A stretch of DNA of 64,000 bases, taken from the NCBI GenBank assembly GCA_944472135.2, contig OX235270.1, positions 118,001,842 through 118,065,841 of the forward strand, read 5' to 3'. A program made the translations under genes and the position numbers. Source of the DNA: Trichobilharzia regenti (lineage: Eukaryota > Platyhelminthes > Trematoda > Strigeidida > Schistosomatidae). Position 1 is the first letter of the stretch. Each line of letters opens with the position of its first letter. Below, piece after piece: positions 44,441-55,760 of the stretch. The notes below the pieces were generated by a model. The model made no database searches. It was not told the origin of the DNA and saw only the letters and a program-made list of their open reading frames with translations.

Positions 44441-45445
44441 TGATATTATACATATATCATCATCTTATTGTTTTTAATGATAATTAAAACTAATTGACTA
44501 TTATCCCAGCTTGCATTTCTGCCACAATACACCTTTTGGTATAATTCTGATCTGCATTAACTGGCTATTTATTGTATGCTGACGCCAAAGTATCTATAAT
44601 TGTAGAGGCTGAAGAAGAATTTATTGGAAACAGTTGTTCGTTCTTATTATTCTAATGCTGAATGAAATATGGGGATATTCAAATTACTGAAAATGAAAAT
44701 GGAATAAAATCAGCACTGTCTAGTGACTGATATTAGAAAAAAAAACACCCAAAAACAAAAGAATCTTCTTTTTACACGATGACAAGTATTTTAACTTGTC
44801 TGATTCACTTATTTTAAACAAAACACTAATGAAAGAAGGTTTCAGTTAAACAAGAAATAGTAAGTGGAATCAAGCTGTAAATTAAAAAAAAAGTGAGATA
44901 AGTTAATCTCTCTCTCTCTCTCCTTGTGTCTCTCTCATTCTCCCTCGTTTTTCACCACTTCATGAAAATTGTCTGAAAAATATTAGAGATGACAGTTAAA
45001 ATTAATAACTGACAAGTGAGGAAAGGTAATGTTGTAATGTACTTTATTAGGAGAAAGAAAAAGATCTTGTAGACGATTCAAGAAGCAAAAGATTAAAACT
45101 TTTAAGAGAAACACAGTGTGTGTGTGTGTGTGCGTGTGTATCCATTTCGTTTTTGATAACTTCACCAGTTGCTTTGTGTAGAATTAATTGATTTAGGCAT
45201 TCCCTCAATTTGATGGATAGTAGTCAGCTGGGAAGTTGTGTTGTTTTTAGCTGTGTTTTTTTTTGAAAAAATAATCCCTCAGAATCTTTCAAATTTATTT
45301 TATCCTGCATTGAATTTTGAAAGTTATGCATATGGATAAAAACGGCTATTCTACAGTGATCAGCGTCAAGATGAGCAAGTAACGAAATGGATGATGTGTT
45401 ATATTAATAAGTCAAGAAAAGTTGGGGATTTCGGTTGATTTAGAT
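44441..45445. other. No gene; microsatellites
   Basis: A (CT)n tract at about 44909-44924 and a (GT)n tract at about 45116-45132. The (GT)n run produces a His-Thr repeat frame on minus that is not a gene. Confidence 0.55.
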
Positions 45446-45449
45446 GTTA

Positions 45450-46345
45450 ATGTAAGGCTGTCTACTATCACCGATGATATTCCTAAATGTGATAGACTAA
45501 ATCATACAACAGATCCTGGGGGCGATACAAATATTGGACAAATAGACTCTAGATGATCTGGGCTTCGAAAGATGGTTTGTGCCTGATGTCACACCAACTC
45601 GGTGATATGCAGGTGGAAATCAACAAATTGTCAGAAAGGGTAGCGGAGACAGAACTTCAGATGATCAAAGAGGTGGTAAGGACACTTAATTTACAACGAG
45701 ATCAACGAAAGATACTAATTGACATCAATGGAGGAAGTCTAGAAGTAGTCACTTCCACTTTACTGAGTAGGCAGCGTTGTTTCAACTGCAGGCAGTAATA
45801 CAGACAAGGACATAAAAAACAGACCGATATTCCTCTGAAATAAATGTGGAAATCTGCTTCACTCAGTAGAGGGAGCAATGTGCAGATTTCTGCCACTAAA
45901 GTCAAGTGAATGCTTTTGTATTATTTAAAGATTTAGCTCAAGAGTCATGAAGAGTATTTCCAACAGGTTGCAGACTTTGATCAACACTTGTCTTTGATGG
46001 TTAGATGTTGAAGATCAGACGGCTAGACGGCAAGAAAGAGTTATTAACAGGGAGCTCTGGCAAAGAATCAACCAAGAACCTGTCGACCAACAAATATACC
46101 AAAGGAAATGTAGATGAATTGGACGCATGTTGAGGAGACACTCAATTGACGTCATGCGCTACGCAGGTCTTTGAATGGAGCCTGCGTAGCAAACAACGAA
46201 TTGAGTCTAGTTCGCTGGTGACATGGAGCAGGAGGAAATGAATGCCTAATGTTGTCATTTGAAAGAAAACTGCAGAGAAAAGAATAAAATGGAGATATGC
46301 TGCCGAACCCCATGTTCTACTCGAAACCCAAAGGAATAATTGTGT
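45450..46345 (+). mobile_element. Decayed RTE LINE copy
   Basis: Starts near the RT B/C region (AAGGCTGTCTACTATCACCG), passes a destroyed motif C, LMSHQLGDMQVEINKLSE, and a worn IMRLTSLCLRW-like region. It ends with CATGTTCTACTCGAAACCC and a short A-rich end. Old copy with many stops. Confidence 0.72.
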
Positions 46346-46795
46346 CACATAACGATATTTGCTAGTGTATTCACTGCTGTACCTGTTGTTTTTGAGCTCA
46401 AACGGCTGACATATTTGTGCACCATTTAGAGATCCTAAACTCTCGCTGAGCACAAACTGTTATTATGTCAGGTTTGTTCTTATAGTATACACACTCGTGC
46501 CAAAAATTAAACGATAAGTAATTAACACATCAACGAGGTTAATAAGCTAAGCATCTGATCACCGAAGAAATAATGAACATCAAACCCAAATGGATTCTTA
46601 ACTTATCTGATTTCCAGTCGCATATTTCCACTCCATCGAATGTATGTCTGACTTTGAGTAACATTCGATAGAATTACAAGTGAAATAATCTGAATAATTA
46701 ACAATATGCCATATAACCATGCAGATAATTCCTTTTAGATGTTACATAATGAATTTATATAAAGCAATTATAAGAAATTTTTAATATATTTATGC

Positions 46796-46925
46796 GTTGA
46801 AGTTTCTGTAGCGATTTGATTAGGTTTTAGGGGGTGGAGTTGCTAGCACCATGCCCCAACCCTCCCTCTTTATCCGGGCTTGGGACTGGCTAGAAAACTA
46901 GCGAGCTAGTAATCTAGGCGAGGAG
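46796..46925 (-). mobile_element. RTE LINE 5' UTR, inverted part of the next copy
   Basis: On minus this reads CCTCGCCTAGATTACTAGC...TCCCAAGCCCGG, AAGAGGGAGGGTTGGGGCATG, TGCTAGCAACTCC and AAATCGCTACAGAAACTTC. It is the very 5' end of the element at 11934-12070. It is joined at 46925/46926 to the plus-strand 3' part of a LINE, the pattern left by twin-primed reverse transcription. Confidence 0.85.
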
Positions 46926-47740
46926 AGAACTCCAGGTGAGCATAAACAAGACGGAGGTTATGAAAATAACCAACCAACCAACCAACAACAACAACAGCAG
47001 CAGGAACATCCAACGCCAATCACCATCAACGGGAGGGATTTGAAAGAGGTTACTTCATTCATTCACTTATCTAGGGAGGGAGAATTGTCTCAACTACAGG
47101 AAGTCGGAACGGACGAGGATGTCAAATAGAACGAGAATCATGGGGAAGGCGAGAAACACATTCACTCATCAACCTGAAACCAATCTGGAAATCGTCGTCA
47201 CTCAGCATCAACAACGAAATTCGCTCGGATTTTCAATACAAACAACGTCAAGTCAGTCGGTTCTTCTATACGGATCGGATCAGAAACTTGGCGGGTGGGT
47301 CACAAAGAATATTTCCACCAACAGCCTGTTGCAGACGTTACCTTCTTCAACAACTGTCTTCGCTCTCTACTGAATGAAGATCAGATGGACGAGCCGGAAA
47401 GAATCGCCAACAAGAAACTATGGGAAGGAACAAACAAAGGAAACAAGAATCAGTCACCAACCAACATATATGCAGGAGAAAGTGGAGATGGATTGGACAC
47501 TCGCTGGGTGAGGAGGCCGCCGCTGGGTGACATCGCGCGCGTCAGGCCATCGCTCGAGTGGAAGCGGCGAGTGGGACGTCAGTGCAAGGGTGACATGGAG
47601 GAGACCGTGTGAATTGGAGTTGAAAGAGTATGGACTAACATGGATGCATGTGAAAAGTACAGCAGAAGAGAGAAACAAGTGGAGACGTGTAGTTGAAGCC
47701 TTATGTTCCACTAGGAACCCAAGGGAACAATAAAAACAAT
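46926..47740 (+). mobile_element. RTE LINE 3' part of 5'-inverted copy
   Basis: Starts at GAACTCCAGGTGAGCATAAAC (QVxINKTEVMKI), has an expanded Gln-rich stretch, CATTCACTTATCTAGGGAG, the shifted QPETNLEIVVTQHQQ block, a worn KWRW region, VTWRRPCELELKEYG and CSTRNPREQ, and ends AACCCAAGGGAACAATAA. Same subfamily as the LINE at 11934 and the fragment at 30175. Confidence 0.87.
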
Positions 47741-47924
47741 AATAATTATAAGTAATGGAGTAGGATAAAATGGTATTTCTTTACAGGTTAATTTGTATTT
47801 CCCGTTGGTTGATTATCCTGGACTGAAGAGCTTCGTCTCTGCTAAGGAGCCGGCTTATAATAGTGACGTTTTGTGGCTGTCTGAGGAATAACGTAATGTT
47901 ATTTTGAATGATAGTAACTTGCAA

Positions 47925-48100
47925 CAGAATTCAGGATGCGCGTCTGATCTTATTTAGGACTTTTCATCTGGATGTACCTACGTTCTCAGGGGTTGACGGT
48001 GTCCCATTGAGAAAATACAGTTGCATCGAGATGACGAACCTCAAATAGGATGTAATGCGCATCCTGTATCCTACAGCCAATCGCCACCAACCAAAACAGG
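47925..48100. repeat. Worn Sm-alpha-type inverted pair
   Basis: Minus half (47930-47985): on minus TACATCCAGATGAAAAGTCC and ATCCTGAATTC. Plus half (48000-48095): CATCGAGATGACGAACCTC, AAATAGGATG, AATGCGCATCCTG and CCAATCGCCACC. Both cores are altered. The halves are separated by about 30 bp. Confidence 0.7.
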
Positions 48101-48585
48101 ATAAGGTTGATTCATTTTATTTTATTAGTTTCTTGACGACTCTATTCAACTTTAGTTTCTTGAAAAAACAAAATATCGAACATTGGTTGACAATAATTAC
48201 GATAACTGACGAGTCCTGATGTTAAGTTATTAAAAGTACAATAGATTTTTTAAATCGAAGTTTCTTGGAATAAACTTCAAGAGTAGTACCAAGATGAAGA
48301 GGAGAAAAACGTTTAGGACTATTTAAGTCTTTGTAAAAACTGTTAGCAAATAGATTCCGCAAAGATACGACAATTTCACTTTATCTGGTTCATTCGACAT
48401 ACACAAAGTGTAATGATTTAGAAAAAACGATGATACAAGTCACAGTGTAGACGAAGCCGCTGAGTCAATATATATATATATATATTTAAAGGTGAAGAGC
48501 CAAATCACAAATGCTGGGTAGTCCTGGCTACAGCTTCTTTTTGGATAAATTAGGCTTTATTCTCTTTAAATAAGGAGAACTATTT
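48101..48585. other. No gene recognised
   Basis: AT-rich, with an (AT)n run at about 48470-48484. Confidence 0.5.
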
Positions 48586-48589
48586 AATT

Positions 48590-48757
48590 GAATTTTAGAT
48601 TTTCCCGTCGACTGATTGGTCCAAAGTGCTCGGTCTCAGGTTGGCATGTCAGCTTTTTATATAGATGCTTCGATGATGTCTGGACATGTAATTAGAAGTT
48701 AATTGGTGGATGGGGACTAGCAGTGGAATCCAGGATGCTCATTTGAATTTATATGAC
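48590..48757 (-). mobile_element. Sm-alpha-type copy, truncated minus half of pair
   Basis: Plus view: AATTGAATTTTAGATTTTCC, the CCAAAGTGCTCGGTCTCAGG block, GTCTGGACATGTAATTAG and AATTGGTGGATGGGGACTAG, ending inside the ribozyme at GATGCTCATTTGAATTTATA. The ribozyme core is cut off by the junction with the plus copy. Confidence 0.78.
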
Positions 48758-48957
48758 CCGTTGCACAAGAGGTGGCTCTCGTGGCCCAAGTGATCTAGGG
48801 GATAACGCTCTGGCGTTTGAAACTATGGGGACTGGGTTCGAGCCTCGGTGGGAGCATCATCACTCCCTGGAGAGTGCGGGTACATCCTGATGACGAGTCC
48901 GAAATAGGACGAAATGAGAATCCAGGATTCCACTGCTAGTCACCATCCACCAATTAA
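48758..48957 (+). mobile_element. Sm-alpha-type copy, plus half of pair
   Basis: Starts with TGACCCGTTGCACAAGAGG, then the head GTGATCTAGGGG and GGGTTCGAGCC. The ribozyme is TGATGACGAGTCC, AAATAGGAC, GAAATGAGAATCC, AGGATTCC. In the family register the core is AUGACGA (C3 to A). Ends at CCACCAATT. Confidence 0.82.
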
Positions 48958-50480
48958 GGAGAACTATTAGCTAACTTTCTACACCTTTCCATGTGAAACT
49001 TTTTAAATTAGTGGTCATTGGATTCAGGCAAAGAGCAGAACCCCCTGGATTTGATTTCGTGTTTATTAGCACTTAGCAGCATGGCGCATATGCATTCTCA
49101 AAGGAAGTATTGTCCCCTAGGTGATTCAAATCCGTCTAATCTTGTTCTGTACACAGAGACTTTGTCACTGAGCTGTTCTGGTCAACGATTGACCGACAAA
49201 TATATATATATATAGGATGAAAACCTCTCTCCAAAATAATCAGTCAAATGGAAACGCGAAATTAGGCTGTAAACGAACAATTAATCTTTTAAAATCACCC
49301 AGATTTCACCCCGAACAACCCTGACTACACTTAAGCAATGTCTAATACTAGAAGATTAGTTTTTTATGTTTGAAAATTTTAATGCACCTGACTCTATGGA
49401 GGGAACACTGTATGTAATTCAGTGGACTTCGAAGAACACACTGTCTACAATGTTATTTAGTGTAGACTAAGACGAAATTTAACATTTCCACTTCAATCAT
49501 GATGATTTATAAAGTTGAACAGTTTTATTTTAGGTTGGAACAAATTTATGATTAAGATTTTTATGTTTCTATTTTTTTTTTCAGTGGAGGTCGACAATTA
49601 TCAGGTCATAAAAGAAATAAAGCCTGTGATTCAGCAGTTTGTTTATTTAAAAAAAAAACATTATTCAAACTTAATTGAATACAAGTCTTTTTTTTGGTGG
49701 ACATTTAAAACATACTAGCTCTTCCCAGCCATGTGTTGTATATGATAATAAATTGAAGGAAAACTTGAATTCTTAATGACCAACAATTTTATTGCTTAGT
49801 AGACGGGATACTTTCCTCCGGCATCCTCATGATGGCTACCAGTTGCCAGGCAACTCTGAATCAACTTTGTTTGCTTGTTGGTGCTAACTTACAAGATGTA
49901 TTCATAATCTTTGAAGAGCTCATGTTAAACACATAATATGAATGTGCGTCAGTCAGCGATAATGTGAAGTGACTTAATCTGCTTAGCAAACTAATTTGGT
50001 TGTCGGTCAATCAGTAGCGTCGTGCTTGTGTATGTTTGGATGTGTTGACTGGAATCTTTTCATAGTACACGCTGTGTACCAATAACACGTCTGTACATAG
50101 TTGTGCACTGTAATATTTCGCTTGTCATTCAGCGATATTCATTGGATAGTGTGCAACCTAGGTTTTTTTTGTGCTTAGTGACATTAGTGCTTAGACTATC
50201 AGCAGATTTAAGACAGTACATAACGCTAGACAGATGTATTGATTATCAGCTAGTGAGTGACCAATATGCACTTACAGCACATTTCCACAAGTTGTTAATA
50301 TGTGACCTCTATAGCAGACGGGTAAGTTCAACTGGAGACATGGCTTTCTTCACTGGCTGTAAATATTGTCATGTCAAGAAATGCCAACACACAAAATACT
50401 ATGTGCGATAGAACTCAACTTAAGAATGTATTTTAACTATAAAAATAACCAACCATTACACTGCATATTCAAATTCAAAG
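48958..50480. other. No gene supported
   Basis: Includes a worn minus tRNA-like stretch near 49120-49140 (GGTGATTCAAATCC on plus). A 102-residue frame at 50103-50411 has GTAAGT inside it (50321) but no recognisable domain or convincing exon partner. Confidence 0.4.
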
Positions 50481-50489
50481 GAGCACCAA

Positions 50490-50720
50490 TAACAACAGAG
50501 TGTTTTGATGGCTGGAGGCAATCGACAGGAAGCCTTGGACCTAGATTTCGTGCTAGTTGGCAATCCTGCAGATTGCCTCCAACCATCTAATATCATCAAA
50601 TCAATGTGCACCGTTATGGCGAGCTATCTAGAATGGTGGCCACATTACAAACCTGACTGATAGAATTCAGTCTGCACCAAAGAAAGAACTAGACACATTA
50701 CACTAGTTACTAGTGTCCAA
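50490..50720 (+). repeat. Third dispersed repeat family, partial copy
   Basis: Contains GCCTTGGACCTAGATTTCGTGC, AGTTGGCAATCC, and later CACATTACAAACCTGACTGATAG and CAGTCTGCACC. These parallel the CTGAACCTTTCGTGCT..TGGCACTC and CACATTACAAACTTAGTC..CAGCACTT blocks of the other copies. Confidence 0.4.
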
Positions 50721-51635
50721 TCAAAACAACAGAGTGTGCCCAGTGAAACAGACTACATATGCTAGCATGAAAGCATGAAAATGCAAATAGGTATATTCAA
50801 CTTAGAAATCCACTGCGTAGAGCTTAAAATAAGATTTCTAGTTTCTAATTTTATGTCAAAAAAATATTTAAAAACATTTGCTTGTAACATTACTTGAAAA
50901 TCACGAACGAAGTATGCCGCCGCTACAAATGGCGTCGTTTTTAGGATGACCAATAATAAATTCACTCTGAAAGGTTGTGACAAGCGAAACAGGAAGTTAA
51001 ATCAAAATTAACAACTCAAGCGTATTGTATTCCCTCTAGTACTGCATTATAATCAGCATTACTGGCTAAAACAGTGATTTGTAGTGGAGATAAGTCAAGT
51101 GACCTATAGTTAAATATATATATATATATATATGCTCTTCTATTTTATACAACAATGGTTTATTCACCTTGTAAAAAGAAAAGCTTAAGACCTTGTGGAA
51201 AGCAAGATTATTTTAGTGTCTAATCGCAAAGCGAACATTACAATGAAGCCAACTCTTTATGCCCCAGAGGAAGAATGATGAGTCATTTTGATTATTATTA
51301 TTATTATTATTCATCTTTAGCATTTGTCATTTTTAACACAAACTGCATAAAAAGAAGTCTTGCTGATTTTATTAACTGGCCAATCAGAATTAAGCAATAC
51401 TCATTAAAAAAATCGATTAAATGCGAAAGCAAATTAACTACCTGCAGAGAATTAACATTTATCTTTAAATCACCAGACAAAATTACATTAAAATTGTATA
51501 GTCCACTGGAATTGTATGATAGATAAGGGAAATAAGCCTCAAGTTAGTGTGTTGTGTTCGGAGGGGGTGAGTACATTCGATATAAAATATCTCCAAATTG
51601 CACTGTATTTAGATTATGGGTTACCTAGATATTTG
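50721..51635. other. No gene; (AT)n and (TTA)n
   Basis: An (AT)n tract at about 51113-51134 and (ATT)n at about 51291-51312. The 83-residue frame (51275-51526) has no recognisable motif. Confidence 0.5.
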
Positions 51636-51639
51636 GACC

Positions 51640-51805
51640 CCATCACAAACCAACATGTGGATTAGAGAATCATTAAAGAACTATGAATTACTAGACACCT
51701 GTTTTATCTTAGTTTGGGACTTCAACAGTGGGCACACACGACCCCGCGAGGAATCGAACGCGAGACCTTCAAGCTAAGAGGTCAGGTCACTGACATTTGG
51801 GTCAA
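51640..51805 (-). mobile_element. Second hammerhead SINE family, minus half of pair
   Basis: Minus view: a worn head ending CGCGTTCGATTCCTCGCG, then GCCCACTGTTGAAGTCCCAAAC, TAAGATAAAACAGGTGTC and TAGTAATTC, with the tail TTCTCTAATCC. Core lost. Pairs with 51885-52070. Confidence 0.6.
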
Positions 51806-51884
51806 AAATGTAACCTGTGAATTTGAAATCTAACAATTCTTGATATACTACTACCGTAAACGTCATCGCTGAGCAAAGCTTTCA

Positions 51885-52070
51885 TTTCGACCCCACTAGC
51901 CATGATTTCTCCGAAGGTCCCGGTTCTGATCCTTGTTGCGGATGTGGATGCGAACTGCTGAACAGTTCCAAACTAAGATGAAACAGCTGTTCAATGCCCT
52001 GTGATTCTGTTATCATTTTCTAAATGATGTTGCTTCGTGACGAAGTCTACATCGATACTGTGTTACTTCA
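51885..52070 (+). mobile_element. Second hammerhead SINE family, plus half of pair
   Basis: Head: GAAGGTCCCGGTTCTGATCC. Ribozyme region: GAACTGCTGAACAGTTCCAAAC, TAAGATGAAACAGCTGTTC, and the tail TTTTCTAAATGATGTTGC. GAAAC and stem III ACAG/CTGT are kept; the CUGAUGA half is damaged. Confidence 0.6.
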
Positions 52071-52164
52071 ACCTCTGTTAAAACCAGTTGGATCTTTGCC
52101 TATTTAATTACGAAGTCATCTTTAGTGAGTGCATAACCTTATATATTTCAAGTAAGGTCACAAA

Positions 52165-52325
52165 CTAACATCAATTAGAGAAACATTGGAAACCATGGTG
52201 TACTGGACAACTGTTTCGCCCTCGTTTGGGAACCTTCAACAGTACACCAGTGATCCAACCCAGGATATTCAGATTACGAGATGAGTCAGTTGACCATTAA
52301 GACACCCTTTTAGAATCTTATGACC
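52165..52325 (-). mobile_element. Second hammerhead SINE family, minus-strand copy
   Basis: Minus view: CAGATTGAATATCCTGGG-like head region, GTACTGTTGAAGGTTCCCAAAC, GAGGGCGAAACAGTTGTC and CAGTACACC. Stem I GTACTG/CAGTAC, GAAAC and the GUC site are preserved, but CUGAUGA is TTGAAGG. Confidence 0.65.
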
Positions 52326-52895
52326 GACAAATTGAAAATTGTTATTAGATGAGAAGTAAGTTTGTTGAGTGTGACCCCCCCCTTCGATGTTCAACAATCT
52401 CTAGTTGTTTTTCCCAGCCAGCTGATTAGCGGAGAAGGCACTGAAACGAGTTGGAAATTGTATTCACACAGAACATCTGTTAATAACAATACAGATAAAA
52501 ATTGGAACATATTGTACATACACTGGTAAAAGAAAACTACAACAGTGTCTTTGTTTTTTCAAGTCTTAGTCGTATCTGACCATTTCGGGATCCAATGAGT
52601 TGCACAATTTCTCTAACCCAATAGAAAGAGTCATTGAGTAACGAGCGTTGCTAATTAAAAACAACCATCTTCTCTTTCATGATACCAAATCTTGGGATGA
52701 CCACTTAAATAGAAGGATTTTCATGCCTAATGGTAAGTCTATGACGCACTCAATGTTGTTAGCGCTGAAATCCGTGGATATTGACAAGTGAATATGAAAA
52801 TGTTTAGTTAGTAAACAGCTGTACAATCTGCCAATTTCAATCAATAAAGAGCCCTGAGTTCGTCCCGGATGTCATTTAATTTCAAAACACTTAGC
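52326..52895. other. Probable upstream part of the next PLE; nothing legible
   Basis: No clear frame. It precedes the recognisable RT segment at 52900 and may hold the worn N-terminal part of that element. Confidence 0.4.
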
Positions 52896-52899
52896 CCTA

Positions 52900-54110
52900 A
52901 TATTATGTTACCTTAGAAATTGTCCAAACTCTAGGCTAACTAATTCATATGAGATGAAAAATAAACTAAATGTCATTAAACTAGAGAATAATGAAACAAT
53001 GGTTAGTTTTGGTACAACTAGTCTTTATACTAATATATCAATCAATATGGCCTTAGAAGAAGTTAAAAGATAACTAAATGCTGATCCTGAACTCACGCAT
53101 AGGACAAAGATGTCCACTGAGGAAATTATTTTATGGATTCAGTTATGTCTCACATCTACTATCTTTAAATTTCATGGCAAAATATATAAAAAAACAGAGG
53201 GTGTAGTAAAGGGATCACCAATATCCTCTATCATAGCAGATATCTTTATGGATATATTCATATTTGAATCGGAAAATGAACAAGGAGAACTAGCAATGTT
53301 AGATTGTAAAATAAAACGAATAGAAGAAGGTAAACTTCACACTAGTGTGTACAGAAAACCAACTCATTCTAATAGATACTTAGACTTTAATTCATCTCAT
53401 CCGTTATCCACCTGTGAAGGCAGGCTTAGTTAAGTATCTAACAAACTGAGTAGTAGCACTATGTAATACAAAAAAGACCCAAATGATGAAATGAAACAAG
53501 TAGAAGAAGTGTTGGTATCAGATTACTAACTATCCTATAAAATCTATTAGGAATATCAAAAAAGGTCAAAAGCAAAATAAAAATAATTGTGAAACAATTA
53601 ATGATAACACAGATAAGAAAGAATATAAGTCATCCACTGTTATACCATATAAGGAAGGGACATCTGAGGCCCTACGTAGGATTCTTAATAAAGCAGAAAT
53701 TAGGGTGTTGGCATTTAAACCTTCACACTCACTCAGTGACAAGCCTTATAGGTTAAAGGACCCAGTTGACCCAATTAAACAAAGTAATATAGTTTACAAA
53801 ATAGCTTGCAATGACTGTGAGTGAGGTCGACTACATAGGTCGAAAGAGTAGATCAGGAGTAGTGAGATTATCAGAACATAAGAATTTAACCAAGGTCAAA
53901 ATGATTGATTCCACCCACGAAAACAAGTAATTTAGAAGAAAAGTCAGCACTACATGCATTAACACACAACCACACAATAAGGTGGGTGGGGCACAGTCAA
54001 AATTCTAAAAGGTGATATAGGTAGGAAGGTGCAGAGAGATTGATTACTGAATCCTGCCTGGTTCATCAAGTCTACATTCAACACATGCAATAAAAGTGAC
54101 TATTCATCAC
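52900..54110 (+). pseudogene. Penelope-like element: RT and GIY-YIG endonuclease remnants
   Basis: RT: MVSFGTTSLYTNISINMALEEV (motif A region), GVVKGSPISSIIADIFM (motif B), then an abrupt jump to GELAMLDCKIKR and TSVYRKPTHSNRYLDFNSSHP. Motif A lacks its Asp (Gly or Thr where PLEs have D) and motif C (the DD box) is missing between FMDIF and ENEQGELAM, so there is an internal deletion. Downstream: PYKEGTSEALRRILNKAEIR, VYKIACNDCE, then VDYIGRKSRSG and RLSEH in another frame (53826-53880), the GIY-YIG nuclease. Nonfunctional. The intact stretch is the 107-codon frame at 53110-53433. Confidence 0.85.
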
Positions 54111-54955
54111 TAATACCAGGTAAGTCAAACCATAGGGGGGATAATAAATAATGTTGAAATGTATTCAAATCACATTATAACATTCTAACAAGTTACTTAT
54201 TTTGACTATAAAAACACCCGTCTTATTTCCCATCTTGTTGTATTTGATTGATAACACTAATATTATTTCCGAATGTACTTTATCTTATATTGATTTTATT
54301 CAAATTTCTGGTCAATTTCTACTCGTGTATATAAATGAAGACAGACAGTTGTGTGATTAATACCTTGATATGATGGTTATGAGTGGTAATAAATTGTGGT
54401 GGAAAGGTGGTCATCAGTAAATATTACTGTACAACACTGTGTGATTTCATTAGAGTATAATTTTATCCATTATGGAGTTAATTTCTAGTTTTTGTTGAAA
54501 TGAGACTTAACTTCATCGTTATCCAGTGTCACCAGTGAACATCTCTTCTCGTGACCGAATTCGTGGATTCTACCATCTTTCACTGAATTTTAACACTTCA
54601 TACATGATTCAGCAATTCTTTAATATTCGTATTGATTTTTGTAAGGATTTAGTTAATTTCAAAGTAGATTTTACTATAAACTGATATTAATTGCTTGGTG
54701 AGGCAGTTAAGGCTTACGAAACACCGGTAAGTTAGTTTTTCCTAATTTCATCAGTAGTAAGTAGATTCTAGAGCTATCAGGACACAGAAATCATCATTTT
54801 AACAGTTTACTGGTTGAGCTGTAATCCAAAGAGAATGGTACTTGACTTTTGAATTAATGTTAAATTGTTAGAAGCAATCGGAAAGAAAGCGTGGATCAAG
54901 ATCAGTAAGGCATGTCCCAGCCTGCTTCATACCAAAAACTGAGTCATCTAGTGAT
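54111..54955. other. No gene; possible PLE 3' non-coding region
   Basis: The segment 54400-54480 (AGTAAATATTACTGTACAAC and GAGTATAATTTTATCCATTATGG) resembles 25935-26010, so it may be PLE 3' sequence. Nothing else legible. Confidence 0.4.
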
Positions 54956-54959
54956 TCAG

Positions 54960-55200
54960 TTAGCGAACTTACCACTGAGCTGTTCAGACCTCAAAACCTA
55001 AATTCAGGGATCCTTAATGACCTAGTCCAGCTAACTAACATCAGTTCAGAGTGCACTGAGGTTTCCAGTCATCTAGATTGATAAAAACATCGCAAACTTC
55101 ACTCATAGAATTCTGTTGGCATCAACAACAAGGTCTAAGGGTTACACCATAGTGATCAGTCAATATTTCCGACTTCTGTCAACATGTGATGTGCCATCCA
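54960..55200 (+). repeat. Third dispersed repeat family, worn copy
   Basis: CTAAATTCAGGGATCCTTAATG, AACTAACATCAGTTCAGAG and CATCGCAAACTTCACTCATAG parallel CTAAATCCAGAGCTTCATGC, TATCTAACATCAGTTCACAC and CACATTACAAACTTAGTC at 8990-9110. Confidence 0.4.
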
Positions 55201-55439
55201 GTGTCATCCAATGTGTAACTATCTTCAGAAATTACAAAATAAACTTCAACTCACTATAACTCACGTCATTAAATGTCGACTATATCTGTTTATATTGAGT
55301 TTGTTTCCAAATGTTATAATGCCTAAATTCCAACATGCTCATCTAATAAGCTGACTGGTACTGCTTACATTTTGCCAACGAAGTCTCCAAAATGGAGCTG
55401 AACAGCTAAGGAAGGTTGATTTTCTTTTCAATATCCATT

Positions 55440-55760
55440 TTTTAGCAAACGATGGTATTATTATTGTGTTAGGTTCCCGGTAGAACTCAGAAAACAGAGT
55501 GAAACAGAGATGTGTTCCTTAAACACTGATGTCTTTTTCAGCCAGCTCCTTAACTGCCCATAAGCCTTCATTTTCTTCTCATAAGATCTCCTCCGAATCA
55601 CTCTGAGATGCCCAACCTGTCCTTATTCAAGTATCACTTGAATACCTGCTTAGCACACGATGCTACTCGATGGTCTCTTCAGCAGATGTGAAATCTGCCT
55701 GCACTTCCAGATTGATTCGTTCCCCAGTAGCTCGTTGCCAATCCCCTCCAGTCGTCCATC
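55440..55760 (-). mobile_element. Decayed RTE LINE 3' end
   Basis: Plus view: TTATTATTGTGTTAGGTTCCC, then a region following the CACTCTGAGATGCCCAACC pattern where intact copies have the inverted VTWRRS coding stretch. The tail TTATTATTG is on the expected side. Very worn. Confidence 0.5.

Noticed and set aside
50103..50411. 102-codon frame with GTAAGT inside, possible first exon
   Set aside because: No recognisable domain, no convincing partner exon and no codon signal.
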